Source: an uncultured Porphyromonas sp. (GTDB taxonomy: Bacteria; Bacteroidota; Bacteroidia; Bacteroidales; Porphyromonadaceae). Taken from it: a stretch of DNA of 37,725 bases. The stretch's first letter is position 1. Every line of letters starts with the position of its first letter. Positions 1-7,875 of this stretch are shown here, one piece after another. The position numbers and the translations under genes are program-made. The stretch spans positions 1 to 37,725 of the forward strand of contig CALTVJ010000007.1 of NCBI GenBank assembly GCA_943912835.1, read 5' to 3'. The notes below the pieces were generated by a model, which had not been told where the DNA came from, did not search any database, and worked only from the letters and a program-made list of their open reading frames with translations.

Positions 1-127
1 CCAAAGGCTCTGTAATTAGCAAACAATGAGATACAATCACCATAATTGTCGCAGGTATACGAAGACCGTTTAGAACCTCTGACTGCCTCTTTTCTACATT
101 TTTCTCTAACATTTTTGGTTTAGTCAT
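1..127 (-). CDS. Acyltransferase-3 family protein, N-terminal fragment
   Basis: Only the first 42 codons lie in the window; the rest runs off the left edge. The ATG at 127 overlaps the ugd stop in an ATGA junction, so it is the last visible gene of the greA-HIT-ugd run. After a charged N-terminus the peptide reads LNGLRIPATIMVIVSHC, which resembles the first membrane helix of membrane acyltransferases (family 3, OafA-like: L-D/N-G-L-R then a hydrophobic stretch ending in a His). Such proteins O-acylate cell-surface sugars, which would suit a neighbour making UDP-glucuronate. With so little sequence the family is tentative and the substrate unknown. A second ATG five codons in is an alternative start. 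Confidence 0.6.
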   Translation of the reverse strand, partial: MTKPKMLEKNVEKRQSEVLNGLRIPATIMVIVSHCLLITEPL

Positions 128-1449
128 ACTTTTTCAGAAGAAAATCCTATTGAAAATAACACAAATCCATACTCTATAGGAGTGTTATCAAAAACATTAC
201 GCCCATCAAACAAGAGTGGTGTCCGAACCGTTCTAGCTAGAACTTCCCATGAAGGCATGCGAAACTCTTTCCATTCTGTTACATGAAATATAGCATCGAC
301 ATCTATAGAACAATCATAAATATCCGAAGCATACCTAACTCTATCCCCCAAAACTTTACGACTTTCATTTATCGCAATCGGATCATATACAGAAACAAGG
401 CAACCAGCTGCTAATAAATCTTCTATCAAAGTCAATGCAGGAGCTTCGCGAACATCATCTGTACCAGGCTTAAAAGACAGCCCCCAAACAGCCACATGTT
501 TCCCTTTTATTTGCCCAGAGTAATAGCTTTTAAATTTTTCGATTAAAACTCTTTTTTGGCTTTGGTTAACACGCTCTACACTCTTTAAGATCTCTAGCGA
601 CTGCCCATAAGATTTAGCTGTATTAATTAAGGCCTTTACATCTTTCGGAAAGCAAGAACCACCATAACCACAGCCAGCATACAAAAATTTATTCCCTATA
701 CGAGCATCAGCTCCCAGCCCCAGTCGGACAGAGTTGATATTAGCACCAACCTTTTCGCAAAGATTAGCTATCTCATTCATAAAACTAATACGAGTCGCCA
801 ACATGGCATTAGCTGCATACTTCGTCATCTCAGCTGAAGCGATATCCATAAAGTAAACCCTAAAATTATTGAGTAGCATGGGCTTATATAGCCTTGTCAT
901 CAATTCTTTAGCTCTAGGGCTATCAATCCCGACAACGACTCTATCAGGTTTCATAAAGTCATCAATCGCATTCCCCTCTTTGAGGAACTCTGGATTAGAT
1001 GCTACATCAAAGTCTAGAGATACCCCACGGGCCTCCAACTCCATCTGAATAGACTCTCTCAACAGATGACTAGTGCCAACTGGTACGGTGCTTTTCGTTA
1101 CAACCAAACAATACTTTGTTAGAGACCTTCCAATCTCTGAAGCAACACTAAGCACATACTTCAAATCCGCAGATCCATCCTTATCCGATGGAGTCCCTAC
1201 GGCAATAAAGACGATTTCGACTTCATCCAGGACGTGCGATAGCTCTGTATTAAAATGCAAACGTTTACGTTCAATACCTTGAGCAACCAATTCCTTCAAA
1301 CCTGGCTCATAGATAGGTATATCCCCATGCTTTAGAGCTTCAATACGTTTTTTATCAACATCAACACAATAAACTTCTACCCCCAATTCGGCAAAACAAG
1401 CCGCACTGACGAGACCAACGTATCCGATACCAACGATTGCAATTTTCAT
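124..1449 (-). CDS. ugd: UDP-glucose 6-dehydrogenase
   Basis: Oxidises UDP-glucose to UDP-glucuronate with two NAD+, supplying uronic acid for surface polysaccharide. The 441-residue protein opens with the NAD-binding motif GIGYVG (residues 7-12). The catalytic cysteine is C266 in GGSCFPKD, and K/N residues of the active site sit around YAANAML (211-217). A third UDP-binding domain follows, with FKPGTDDVREAP at about 326-337. Length and motifs fit the UDP-glucose/GDP-mannose dehydrogenase family, and the sequence best fits the UDP-glucose branch. The ATG at 1449 is chosen over an in-frame TTG one codon upstream because it starts directly at MKIAIVG. It lies 6 bp after the HIT gene and overlaps the acyltransferase start, which indicates cotranscription. 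GDP-mannose or UDP-N-acetyl sugar specificity cannot be excluded. Confidence 0.9.
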   Translation of the reverse strand: MKIAIVGIGYVGLVSAACFAELGVEVYCVDVDKKRIEALKHGDIPIYEPGLKELVAQGIERKRLHFNTELSHVLDEVEIVFIAVGTPSDKDGSADLKYVLSVASEIGRSLTKYCLVVTKSTVPVGTSHLLRESIQMELEARGVSLDFDVASNPEFLKEGNAIDDFMKPDRVVVGIDSPRAKELMTRLYKPMLLNNFRVYFMDIASAEMTKYAANAMLATRISFMNEIANLCEKVGANINSVRLGLGADARIGNKFLYAGCGYGGSCFPKDVKALINTAKSYGQSLEILKSVERVNQSQKRVLIEKFKSYYSGQIKGKHVAVWGLSFKPGTDDVREAPALTLIEDLLAAGCLVSVYDPIAINESRKVLGDRVRYASDIYDCSIDVDAIFHVTEWKEFRMPSWEVLARTVRTPLLFDGRNVFDNTPIEYGFVLFSIGFSSEKV

Positions 1450-1455
1450 CAAAAC

Positions 1456-1860
1456 CTATTTAAGATCAGAAGGTATATACTGCCTTATTCCCGAAGCAAT
1501 AGCTTGAAATTCTTCAGATGTCAACTGATGCTTATTCCCCATATTCATATCCCCCTCTTGATTCAAAGGAATAAGATGAAGATGAGCATGGCTAACCTCC
1601 AAGCCCATAACTGCTAGCCCCACTTTGCGACAAGCACTATAAGCTTGAAGAGACTTAGCAACCTTTTGAGCGAACACCTGCATACGGGCTAACTCTTCGG
1701 GCTCAAGATCAAAATAATAATCAATTTCTCTTTTAGGGACGACTAAGGTATGCCCGAGTTGTATTGGATTAATATCCAGAAATGCATAAAACTCATGATC
1801 TTCTGCAATGCGATAAGATGGAATCTCCCCTGATATAATCCTGCTGAATAGGCTAGGCAT
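1456..1860 (-). CDS. HIT family protein (histidine triad hydrolase)
   Basis: A 134-residue member of the HIT superfamily, which hydrolyses nucleoside phosphoramidates or dinucleotide phosphates in the cytosol. The histidine triad is visible as HAHLHLIPL, with H91, H93 and H95 and the active-site His in the middle of the motif. The N-terminal SRIISGEIPSYRI matches the HinT-like start, but the CxxC zinc cysteines found in many relatives (CIFC) are absent here (SLFS). It sits 15 bp downstream of greA and 6 bp upstream of ugd, so it is probably read from the greA promoter. The pairing with greA looks like general housekeeping. The exact substrate cannot be read from sequence. Confidence 0.88.
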   Translation of the reverse strand: MPSLFSRIISGEIPSYRIAEDHEFYAFLDINPIQLGHTLVVPKREIDYYFDLEPEELARMQVFAQKVAKSLQAYSACRKVGLAVMGLEVSHAHLHLIPLNQEGDMNMGNKHQLTSEEFQAIASGIRQYIPSDLK

Positions 1861-1875
1861 AACAATAGTTTATTT

Positions 1876-2346
1876 TTAGAATGATATTTCTATAATTTCA
1901 AAACTCATCAAACCACTAGGAGTTTGTATTTCAGCGACTTCACCTACACTCTTACCCATTAATCCTTTTGCTATAGGAGTATTGATTGATATTTTATTTT
2001 GCTTTAAATCTGCTTCACTATCCGAAACGAGTGTATAGGCTACCTGTGCCCCATTCTTAAGATTTTTAATCGTCACCTTGTTGAGAATTTGAACAGTATC
2101 CGTGTTCAAACGGCTCTCATCAATAATACGAGCATTTGCCAAGGTTGCCTTTAATTGAGAAATCTTTCCCTCAAGTAACCCCTGCGCTTCTTTAGCGGCA
2201 TCATACTCCGCATTTTCAGATAAATCACCTTTATCTCTTGCCTCTGCAATCTGACGAGAGATCTCTGGACGATGAACAGATTCTAATTCATTGATTTCAG
2301 CTACGATTTTATCGTAACCAGCTTGCGTCATATAATTATACGCCAT
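1876..2346 (-). CDS. greA: Transcription elongation factor GreA
   Basis: Rescues backtracked RNA polymerase by stimulating cleavage of the transcript 3' end through the secondary channel. The 156-residue length is normal. Residues 10-75 form the antiparallel coiled coil, and its tip carries the acidic pair D41 and E44 in GDLSENAEYDAAKE, which coordinates the second catalytic metal. The C-terminal FKBP-like domain includes the SINTPIAKGLMGKSVGE segment (about 123-137). It is the first gene of a minus-strand run with HIT, ugd and an acyltransferase. A possible -7 box lies 159 bp upstream, implying a long leader. No unusual residues were noticed. Confidence 0.95.
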   Translation of the reverse strand: MAYNYMTQAGYDKIVAEINELESVHRPEISRQIAEARDKGDLSENAEYDAAKEAQGLLEGKISQLKATLANARIIDESRLNTDTVQILNKVTIKNLKNGAQVAYTLVSDSEADLKQNKISINTPIAKGLMGKSVGEVAEIQTPSGLMSFEIIEISF

Positions 2347-2504
2347 ACAAACACTATATTTTTTTATAATTCAACTAATCCCCAAAGGATAGAAAAACAA
2401 GAAGCCCGAAAGTATGCCAAGAGAGTAATTCTATTTCAAAATTATCCAACGACACACACCCGACCTTCAATTACATCACAAGTCTCAATAAGACTTATCC
2501 AAGA

Positions 2505-2512
2505 CAAAGTTA
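2505..2512 (-). promoter_or_regulatory. Possible greA -7 box (TAACTTTG)
   Basis: Read on the minus strand this is TAACTTTG, an exact match to the Bacteroidota TAnnTTTG element. No TTG is found at the usual 19-21 bp spacing upstream. It would give greA a leader of about 150 nt. It is the only exact match in the greA upstream region, but support is weak. Confidence 0.3.
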
Positions 2513-2610
2513 AGAATAAAATGTTTATCTAAAGTATATGGAGAACAGATAAGATATCTTTTACTTTAGATATGTCCCAATGGAGCAAAAAGATATACTT
2601 AATACTAAGC

Positions 2611-2647
2611 AAAAAAGAACTCCTAGATACTATCTCTGGAGTTCTTT
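2611..2647 (-). terminator. Rho-independent terminator of the DUF3467 gene
   Basis: A perfect 10 bp inverted repeat AAAGAACTCC (2614-2623) / GGAGTTCTTT (2638-2647) with a 14 nt loop. On the minus strand the stem runs into a T tract (2616-2611), 24 bp after the DUF3467 stop codon. Confidence 0.85.
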
Positions 2648-2671
2648 GTAAATCGAAAAGATCGGAAGTAA

Positions 2672-2986
2672 TTATGCTTGACCTTGACCGAAGCCATTAT
2701 CACTAACATCCTGAACGTCTTCAGGCAAAACGATAGGAGCTACTTCCTGTTCATAAACATGTACATTTTGCTGTAACAAACGAGCAAGACGTTTTAGATT
2801 ATCGGGAGTCATAATAACGCGACTACGAACTTTAGCGGCCTGACTGCCAGGAGTTAAAGCTACAAAATCCAATACAAATTCACTTTGAGAATGCATTACA
2901 ATAGCTAAGTTGCTATAAACACCATTTGCAAGCTCTTCAGGAACTTCAATATTAAAGGCTGGATTGTTTTGTTCTTCTTGTGACAT
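2672..2986 (-). CDS. DUF3467 domain protein
   Basis: A 104-residue acidic cytosolic protein of unknown function. It matches DUF3467, a small conserved family, through the segments VYSNLAIVMHSQSEFVLDF (about 23-41) and RVIMTPDNLKRLARLLQQNV (about 56-75). The last 25 residues are acidic and Gly/Gln-rich and probably disordered. It has no signal peptide or membrane segment. It appears to be a single-gene unit: a good promoter lies 25 bp upstream of the ATG and a strong terminator follows the stop. In other Bacteroidota I recall members of this family near RNA polymerase or translation genes, but the neighbours here give no function. Confidence 0.82.
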   Translation of the reverse strand: MSQEEQNNPAFNIEVPEELANGVYSNLAIVMHSQSEFVLDFVALTPGSQAAKVRSRVIMTPDNLKRLARLLQQNVHVYEQEVAPIVLPEDVQDVSDNGFGQGQA

Positions 2987-3010
2987 AATATTTAGAAATT
3001 AAATGATATC

Positions 3011-3040
3011 CAAAGATACAATCTTTAGACAGAATAACAA
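3011..3040 (-). promoter_or_regulatory. Promoter of the DUF3467 gene
   Basis: On the minus strand TTG (3040-3038), 19 bp spacer, TATCTTTG (3018-3011). This matches the Bacteroidota consensus TTG-N19-21-TAnnTTTG exactly. The -33 element sits inside the T tract of the upstream terminator (3039-3045), so the two signals overlap. Confidence 0.7.
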
Positions 3041-3071
3041 AAAAAGGGGAGCAGACTTCCCAGTCTACTCC
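3039..3071 (-). terminator. Rho-independent terminator of a putative small RNA
   Basis: On the minus strand GGAGTAGACT (3071-3062), loop GGGA, AGTCTGCTCC (3057-3048) form a 10 bp stem with one G-U pair. Two C residues and seven T residues (3045-3039) follow. No minus-strand gene lies upstream of it, only the promoter at 3119-3149. Confidence 0.75.
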
Positions 3072-3112
3072 AACCTACTTAACCAAAACCTTAACTATGA
3101 AAATCTATGTTT
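3039..3112 (-). ncRNA. Putative small RNA, about 74 nt
   Basis: The unit is defined only by a consensus promoter (3119-3149) and a strong terminator (3039-3071), with the start inferred about 7 nt after the -7 box. The minus strand of 3039-3112 contains no ATG, so a leader peptide with an ATG start is unlikely. The 3' half is the terminator hairpin and the 5' half is AT-rich and apparently unstructured, a layout common in bacterial small RNAs. It lies between two divergent protein genes. No known RNA family was recognised. Conservation and expression are unknown. Confidence 0.45.
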
Positions 3113-3118
3113 TCGAAA

Positions 3119-3149
3119 CAAAGATAGTGAATAAATTAAATATATGCAA
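3119..3149 (-). promoter_or_regulatory. Promoter of the putative small RNA
   Basis: On the minus strand TTG (3149-3147), 20 bp spacer, TATCTTTG (3126-3119). Both elements match the Bacteroidota promoter consensus exactly. The only transcript it can make before a strong terminator is about 74 nt long. Confidence 0.65.
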
Positions 3150-3208
3150 ACTTCCAACATCCAAGAAAAATAAAGCTCTACTTTCCCCTCACACCCCATT
3201 ATTTCACC

Positions 3209-3239
3209 TTGCAAACAAGCAATTAATTCTTTAACTTTA
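3209..3239 (+). promoter_or_regulatory. Likely promoter of the glycogen operon
   Basis: TTG (3209-3211), 20 bp spacer, TAACTTTA (3232-3239), one mismatch from TAnnTTTG. The debranching enzyme ATG is 38 bp further on. It is divergent from the small RNA and DUF3467 promoters. Confidence 0.5.
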
Positions 3240-3277
3240 TACATCAAACTAATAGCATACCCTAGTCTATATACTTT

Positions 3278-5257
3278 ATGAGTTATTTAAGATTCGATAA
3301 AAGATTAATGAGTAACCTAACTGAGTCTTTAAATCGAGAATACATTAGGACTAACCGTATGGGAGCATACTGTTGCTCTAGTATTGTTGACTGCAATACT
3401 CGTAAATACCATGGTTCTCTGGTTGTTCCTGTACATAATTTAAGTCTTAATAACCACATACTGCTCTCATCTCTTGATGTAAGTATCATACAGCATGGGA
3501 TACCATTCAACATTGCTTTACACCAATATCAAGGTGATGTATTCTTCCCCAAAGGACACAAATATATACGAGAATATAATGTAGACATTGCATCTGCGAC
3601 TACATATAGAGTCGGAGGCGTTGTCCTAAAAAGAGAAATGTTCCTTTGTCATTATGAGCATCGTATACTTTTCAAATACTCTCTTATTGAAGCACACAGT
3701 ACAACGACTCTTAAATTTTCTCCATTTCTTGCATTTCGAGACGTCAAAATACTAACACATAAGAATGATCACCTCAATAGAAATTACGAGGAGACAGAAA
3801 GAGGTCTTAGTTGGTGTCTTTATCCAGGATACCCTCGCCTTTACTTGCAATTTAGCCAAGATATTACATTCACAGATGAACCTCATTGGAATGAACAGCT
3901 TTTATATTCAAAAGAACGAGATCGAGGCTACGAACATACTGAAGATCTCTACGTACCTGGGTATTTCGAGTGTAACATTGAGATAGGCAAACCAATATAC
4001 GTTTCGGCAGGTGTTACGGCAACAAAAACGGATGAATTAGAACAACTTTTTGAACAAGAAAGAAAGATTCGAATTCCTAGGAATGACTTTAGATCTTGCT
4101 TATTGAGCTCGGCACAACAATTCTACTTCAGACCCAATGATAAAGATGGATACCTACTAGCAGGATATCCATGGTTTGGAGTCAGAGCTAGAGATATGTT
4201 TGTATCTCTACCAGGTTGCTCAATATACGCAGATGCACCTGAGAGGTATTACAGAGTGATGGATACGTCGATCCCAATCATTTATAGAATAATGAGGGAA
4301 GAAAGTTACCAAAGCCTAATAATGGGGTTGGAAGATCCAGATGTTTTACTTTGGGTGATTTGGGCTATTCAGCAGTTTGCTCGTGTATATGGAGTGAAAA
4401 AAACATCTGACAAATACGCCACAATTGTAACAGATATCCTAAAGTACTACACAGAAAACAGAACTAATTGCAAGGCTCGTGTGATGGACAATGGACTTCT
4501 ATATGTTGAGGGTGATGGAAGTCCTCTGAGCTGGATGGACGCAAAGCTGGATTGGAAATCTGTTATCCCCAGAAGAGGCTATCTTGTCGAAATCAATGCC
4601 TTATGGTATAATGCAATTATGTTCTTCAAAGAATTATGCCCCAAGGCTTGGACAGAGGGGAAATATCATCTTTACCAAGAGCGTATAGAGCATAACTTTA
4701 GAAGCATCTTTGTTAATCAGCATGGCTACCTATACGACTATGTTACTCAGGCTGGAGAGAAAGACCTAAGTGTTCGCCCCAATATGATATTTGCAGCAGC
4801 ACTCCCCTACTCTCCGCTAAGCAAGAGTGAACAAAGAAACATCGTAGAAATTATCACAAGAGAGCTACGTACTCCCAAAGGACTTAGATCTCTAAGCCCA
4901 CAAAGTTATGGATACAAACCTCAATGCCAAGGTACACATAGAGAACGAGAATTGAGCTATTATAATGGGAGTGTCTGGCCTTGGTTACTTGGTCATTATT
5001 TTGAAGCCTATTTACGCTTATATGGACGTAGTGGGATCAGTTTTGTTGAAAGAACTTTAATTGGCATGGAAGATGAGATACACGAGCATGGTATTGGCAC
5101 AATCAGCGAACTATTTGATGGGAACCCACCCTATAAAGCTCGTGGAGCCATTTCTTTGGCTATGAATGTAGGAGAAATCTTACGTTCTTTATCTCTCCTT
5201 GAGGATAGCAAAGTACAACATCCTCACGTCAACCCAATTATCAACTACGACATCTAA
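3278..5257 (+). CDS. Glycogen debranching enzyme (amylo-alpha-1,6-glucosidase type)
   Basis: Removes alpha-1,6 branch stubs from glycogen in the cytosol. The 659-residue protein has the bacterial debrancher N-terminal domain (about 15-240), marked by TRKYHG (41-46). An (alpha/alpha)6 amylo-1,6-glucosidase domain follows (about 280-645). Active-site segments are intact: a D-x-x-L-W block (DVLLWVIWAIQQ), WMDAK, VEINALWYNA and SELFDGNPP, whose acidic residues correspond to those conserved in the family. It is the first gene of a four-gene operon and is followed after 12 bp by a GT4 glycosyltransferase. An upstream TTG-N20-TAACTTTA supports this start. The family assignment is firm. Whether a 4-alpha-glucanotransferase activity is also present cannot be told. 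Confidence 0.9.
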   Translation: MSYLRFDKRLMSNLTESLNREYIRTNRMGAYCCSSIVDCNTRKYHGSLVVPVHNLSLNNHILLSSLDVSIIQHGIPFNIALHQYQGDVFFPKGHKYIREYNVDIASATTYRVGGVVLKREMFLCHYEHRILFKYSLIEAHSTTTLKFSPFLAFRDVKILTHKNDHLNRNYEETERGLSWCLYPGYPRLYLQFSQDITFTDEPHWNEQLLYSKERDRGYEHTEDLYVPGYFECNIEIGKPIYVSAGVTATKTDELEQLFEQERKIRIPRNDFRSCLLSSAQQFYFRPNDKDGYLLAGYPWFGVRARDMFVSLPGCSIYADAPERYYRVMDTSIPIIYRIMREESYQSLIMGLEDPDVLLWVIWAIQQFARVYGVKKTSDKYATIVTDILKYYTENRTNCKARVMDNGLLYVEGDGSPLSWMDAKLDWKSVIPRRGYLVEINALWYNAIMFFKELCPKAWTEGKYHLYQERIEHNFRSIFVNQHGYLYDYVTQAGEKDLSVRPNMIFAAALPYSPLSKSEQRNIVEIITRELRTPKGLRSLSPQSYGYKPQCQGTHRERELSYYNGSVWPWLLGHYFEAYLRLYGRSGISFVERTLIGMEDEIHEHGIGTISELFDGNPPYKARGAISLAMNVGEILRSLSLLEDSKVQHPHVNPIINYDI

Positions 5258-5269
5258 ACCATAAGATAT

Positions 5270-6529
5270 ATGAAAGCCTTAATGTTTGGCTGGGAATTTC
5301 CCCCTCACATACTCGGAGGTCTCGGTACAGCCAGTTATGGTCTCACTCAAGGAATGTCTCAACAAAGTGATATGGAGATTACCTTCGTAATCCCTAAACC
5401 GAGTGGAGAGGAAGACACAAGCTTTTTAGAAATCATTGGAGCTAGTAATACACCCATTGTATATCGAAATGTTTCCTACGATTATGTTAGAGAAAAACTA
5501 TCTGGGAAAATCTCTCCAGATGTATATTTCAAGCTGAGAGAGAATATTTATGCAGACTTTAGCTATAGACATACAGACGATCTCGGCTGTCTCGAGTTTT
5601 CGGGCAAATACCCTGATAATCTACTCGAAGAAATAAACAATTACTCCATCGTTGCTGGCGTTATAGCTCGTAGTATAGAAACGGATATTATCCATTCTCA
5701 CGATTGGCTAACTTACCCAGCAGGAATTCATGCTAAACAAATCACAAAAAAACCTTTGGTGGTACACGTCCATGCTACAGACTTTGACCGAAGTAGAGGC
5801 AATGTAAATCCTACAGTATTTAGCATTGAAATGGATGGTCTAAACCATGCAGACCACATCATCACTGTAAGTGAACTAACACGAAGAACAGTTATTGAGA
5901 AGTATCACCAAGACCCGAGGAAAGTAACGACAGTACACAATGCCGTAACTCCATTAGCTCCTAATATACTCAAACTAAGAGATAAAAGGGGGGTTAAAGA
6001 TAAAATTGTCACCTTTTTAGGACGTATCACAATGCAAAAAGGCTGTGAGTATTTTGTTGAGGCGGCTGCTCGTGTACTGGCACAAAAACCAGAAGGAGTT
6101 AGATTTATTATGGCTGGTAGTGGAGATAAAATGGACGAAATGATTAATCTTGCAGCCAAATATAATATAGCAGACCGACTTCACTTCACAGGCTTTATGA
6201 AAGGTCAGCAAGTTTATGAGGTCTTTCGTAGTAGTGATGTATATGTGATGCCTAGTGTAAGTGAGCCATTCGGAATATCTCCACTAGAAGCGATGCAATG
6301 TGGAGTTCCTTCCATCATAAGTAAACAAAGTGGTTGTGCCGAAATCTTGAACTATGCTGTCAAGGTTGATTATTGGGACGTAGATGCTATGGCAGATGCC
6401 ATATATGCACTAATCAGCTACCCTGAGATGCACAGCTTCCTGAAGGAAGAAGGACTAAAAGAGGTAAATAGCCTAACTTGGGAAGAAGCTGGCCTAAAAG
6501 TAAGAAAGATATACAATGCTCTTACTTAA
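5270..6529 (+). CDS. GT4/GT5-type glycosyltransferase, probable glycogen synthase
   Basis: A 419-residue GT-B glycosyltransferase. The N-terminal half begins MKALMFGWEFPPHILGGLG; the GGLG loop resembles the nucleotide-sugar loop of starch and glycogen synthases. The C-terminal Rossmann half has TFLGRITMQKG (about 248-258), MAGSGD (about 281-286) and the retaining E-x7-E motif EPFGISPLE (332-340). Its place between a debranching enzyme and a GH57 protein, a common Bacteroidota arrangement, supports a role in glycogen or alpha-glucan synthesis, probably from UDP- or ADP-glucose. The GT4-like fold means another transfer cannot be excluded. No membrane segment or signal peptide is seen. The operon start is upstream; the gap to the next gene is 40 bp. 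Confidence 0.82.
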   Translation: MKALMFGWEFPPHILGGLGTASYGLTQGMSQQSDMEITFVIPKPSGEEDTSFLEIIGASNTPIVYRNVSYDYVREKLSGKISPDVYFKLRENIYADFSYRHTDDLGCLEFSGKYPDNLLEEINNYSIVAGVIARSIETDIIHSHDWLTYPAGIHAKQITKKPLVVHVHATDFDRSRGNVNPTVFSIEMDGLNHADHIITVSELTRRTVIEKYHQDPRKVTTVHNAVTPLAPNILKLRDKRGVKDKIVTFLGRITMQKGCEYFVEAAARVLAQKPEGVRFIMAGSGDKMDEMINLAAKYNIADRLHFTGFMKGQQVYEVFRSSDVYVMPSVSEPFGISPLEAMQCGVPSIISKQSGCAEILNYAVKVDYWDVDAMADAIYALISYPEMHSFLKEEGLKEVNSLTWEEAGLKVRKIYNALT

Positions 6530-6569
6530 TTAAGAACATAATAAACGACAAATTATATAATACGTAAGT

Positions 6570-7865
6570 ATGAAAGAGCTCTGCCTTTGTTTTCAAATAC
6601 ATCAACCTTATAGATTACGTCGTTACCGATTCTTTGATATTGGTAATGAGCACTATTACAATGATGATTATCGTAATACTGAGATATTCCAAAGGATTGC
6701 AGAAGAGTGTTACCTTCCGGCTAACAGAATGATGCTAGAGTTACTAAGACAGTATCCAGATTTTAAAGTTAGCTATAGCATTTCAGGTCTTGCCATTGAG
6801 CAGATGGAGCACTATAAACCAGAAATCTTGGAAAGCTTCAAAGCTTTGGCATCTACAGGAAGAGTAGAGTTTTTATCTGAGACGTATGCCCATTCCGTAT
6901 CCTCTCTTTATGATCCGATAGAGTGGCAGAAACAGGTTGCTATGCAAAGAGAAAGTATCCGATCACACTTTGGTGTAGAACCAGCGAATATTTTATGCAA
7001 TACCGAGCTACTCTACAACGATGAAATTGGAGAACTGGCATTGCAAATGAATTTTGATGCAGTCTTAACAGAGGGAGCCAAACATATTTTGGGTTGGAAA
7101 AGCCCCAATTATGTATACGAAGCAAATACATCTAAACCACTCAAACTACTGATGCGTAATGCGAGTTTAAGTGAACTCGTCACAGAGCACTTTACCCGCT
7201 ATGACTCACCCGAATATCCTGTCACTGCAGATAAACTACTAAGCAAAATCAAATGGCAAGACGAAGAGTTTGCAATACTCTATATGAGCTATGAAGTACT
7301 CGGTACTATGATCAAACGAGAAGCTGGGATCTTCGACTTTTTTAGAGCACTTCCAATGCTCTCGGAGGGGCAAGCACTTAGCTTTGCACTTCCAAGTGAG
7401 ATTATTCAAAACTATCCTATGGTTGACCGTATTGCCGTAAATTCACCTATCACTTTAGCTGGAGAAGAAAAAAATGCTAATAATTGGATCGGCAACGTTC
7501 TACAACAAGGAGTTATCGAGAAACTCGGTCTATGGGGAGAAAGAGTCCGAGCCACTCATGATGGCGGGCTTTGGCAAGAATGGCTACGCTTACAAAGTGC
7601 AGACCATCTATACTATATGAATACCAATAATGCTGGGACAGGCTTTAACCCCTACGATTCTGCTTATGACGCCTTCAACAATTACATGAATGTCTTGAGC
7701 GACTTTATACACCGGATAGAAAATCTCGCCCCAAGTAGTATCGCAACTGAAGAACTTAACAGTTACGAAGAAACGATTATAAAGCAAGACAAAGAAATAA
7801 AACGCTTAAAGCGAGAAATAGAGAAAATGAGAAAAAATGAGAAGTCTAATCAAAAATCTAAATAA
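6570..7865 (+). CDS. GH57 alpha-amylase-like protein with altered catalytic site
   Basis: A 431-residue member of the GH57 (beta/alpha)7-barrel family. Family landmarks are HQP (11-13), the nucleophile segment with E146 in CNTELLYND, and LTEGAKHILGWKSPNYVY (about 166-183). The position of the general acid/base Asp is occupied by S240: the usual M-D-Y-E-T-F-G reads MSYEVLG here. Close GH57 enzymes also carry E-H-Q after this motif, which is absent. The protein may therefore be inactive on starch, act by another mechanism, or bind glucan. GH57 amylase-like homologues lacking catalytic residues are known in Bacteroidota. Residues 385-431 form a strongly charged coiled coil. It belongs to the glycogen operon, 40 bp after the GT4 gene and 10 bp before the MFS gene. 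Confidence 0.85.
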   Translation: MKELCLCFQIHQPYRLRRYRFFDIGNEHYYNDDYRNTEIFQRIAEECYLPANRMMLELLRQYPDFKVSYSISGLAIEQMEHYKPEILESFKALASTGRVEFLSETYAHSVSSLYDPIEWQKQVAMQRESIRSHFGVEPANILCNTELLYNDEIGELALQMNFDAVLTEGAKHILGWKSPNYVYEANTSKPLKLLMRNASLSELVTEHFTRYDSPEYPVTADKLLSKIKWQDEEFAILYMSYEVLGTMIKREAGIFDFFRALPMLSEGQALSFALPSEIIQNYPMVDRIAVNSPITLAGEEKNANNWIGNVLQQGVIEKLGLWGERVRATHDGGLWQEWLRLQSADHLYYMNTNNAGTGFNPYDSAYDAFNNYMNVLSDFIHRIENLAPSSIATEELNSYEETIIKQDKEIKRLKREIEKMRKNEKSNQKSK

Positions 7866-7875
7866 CTAAGCTAAA

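Larger units (their letters stand above)
2347..2671. other. Intergenic region between greA and the DUF3467 gene
   Basis: This 325 bp stretch has no credible gene. A 69-codon plus-strand frame (2323-2532) starts inside greA antisense and has no recognisable family. The stretch holds the terminator of the DUF3467 gene (2611-2647) and a possible greA -7 box (2505-2512). A 6 bp inverted repeat ATATCT/AGATAT at 2554-2573 has no clear role. Confidence 0.6.

Noticed and set aside
2323..2532. Plus-strand 69-codon frame upstream of greA
   Set aside because: It begins inside greA antisense, has no recognisable family and is low-complexity, AT-driven sequence.
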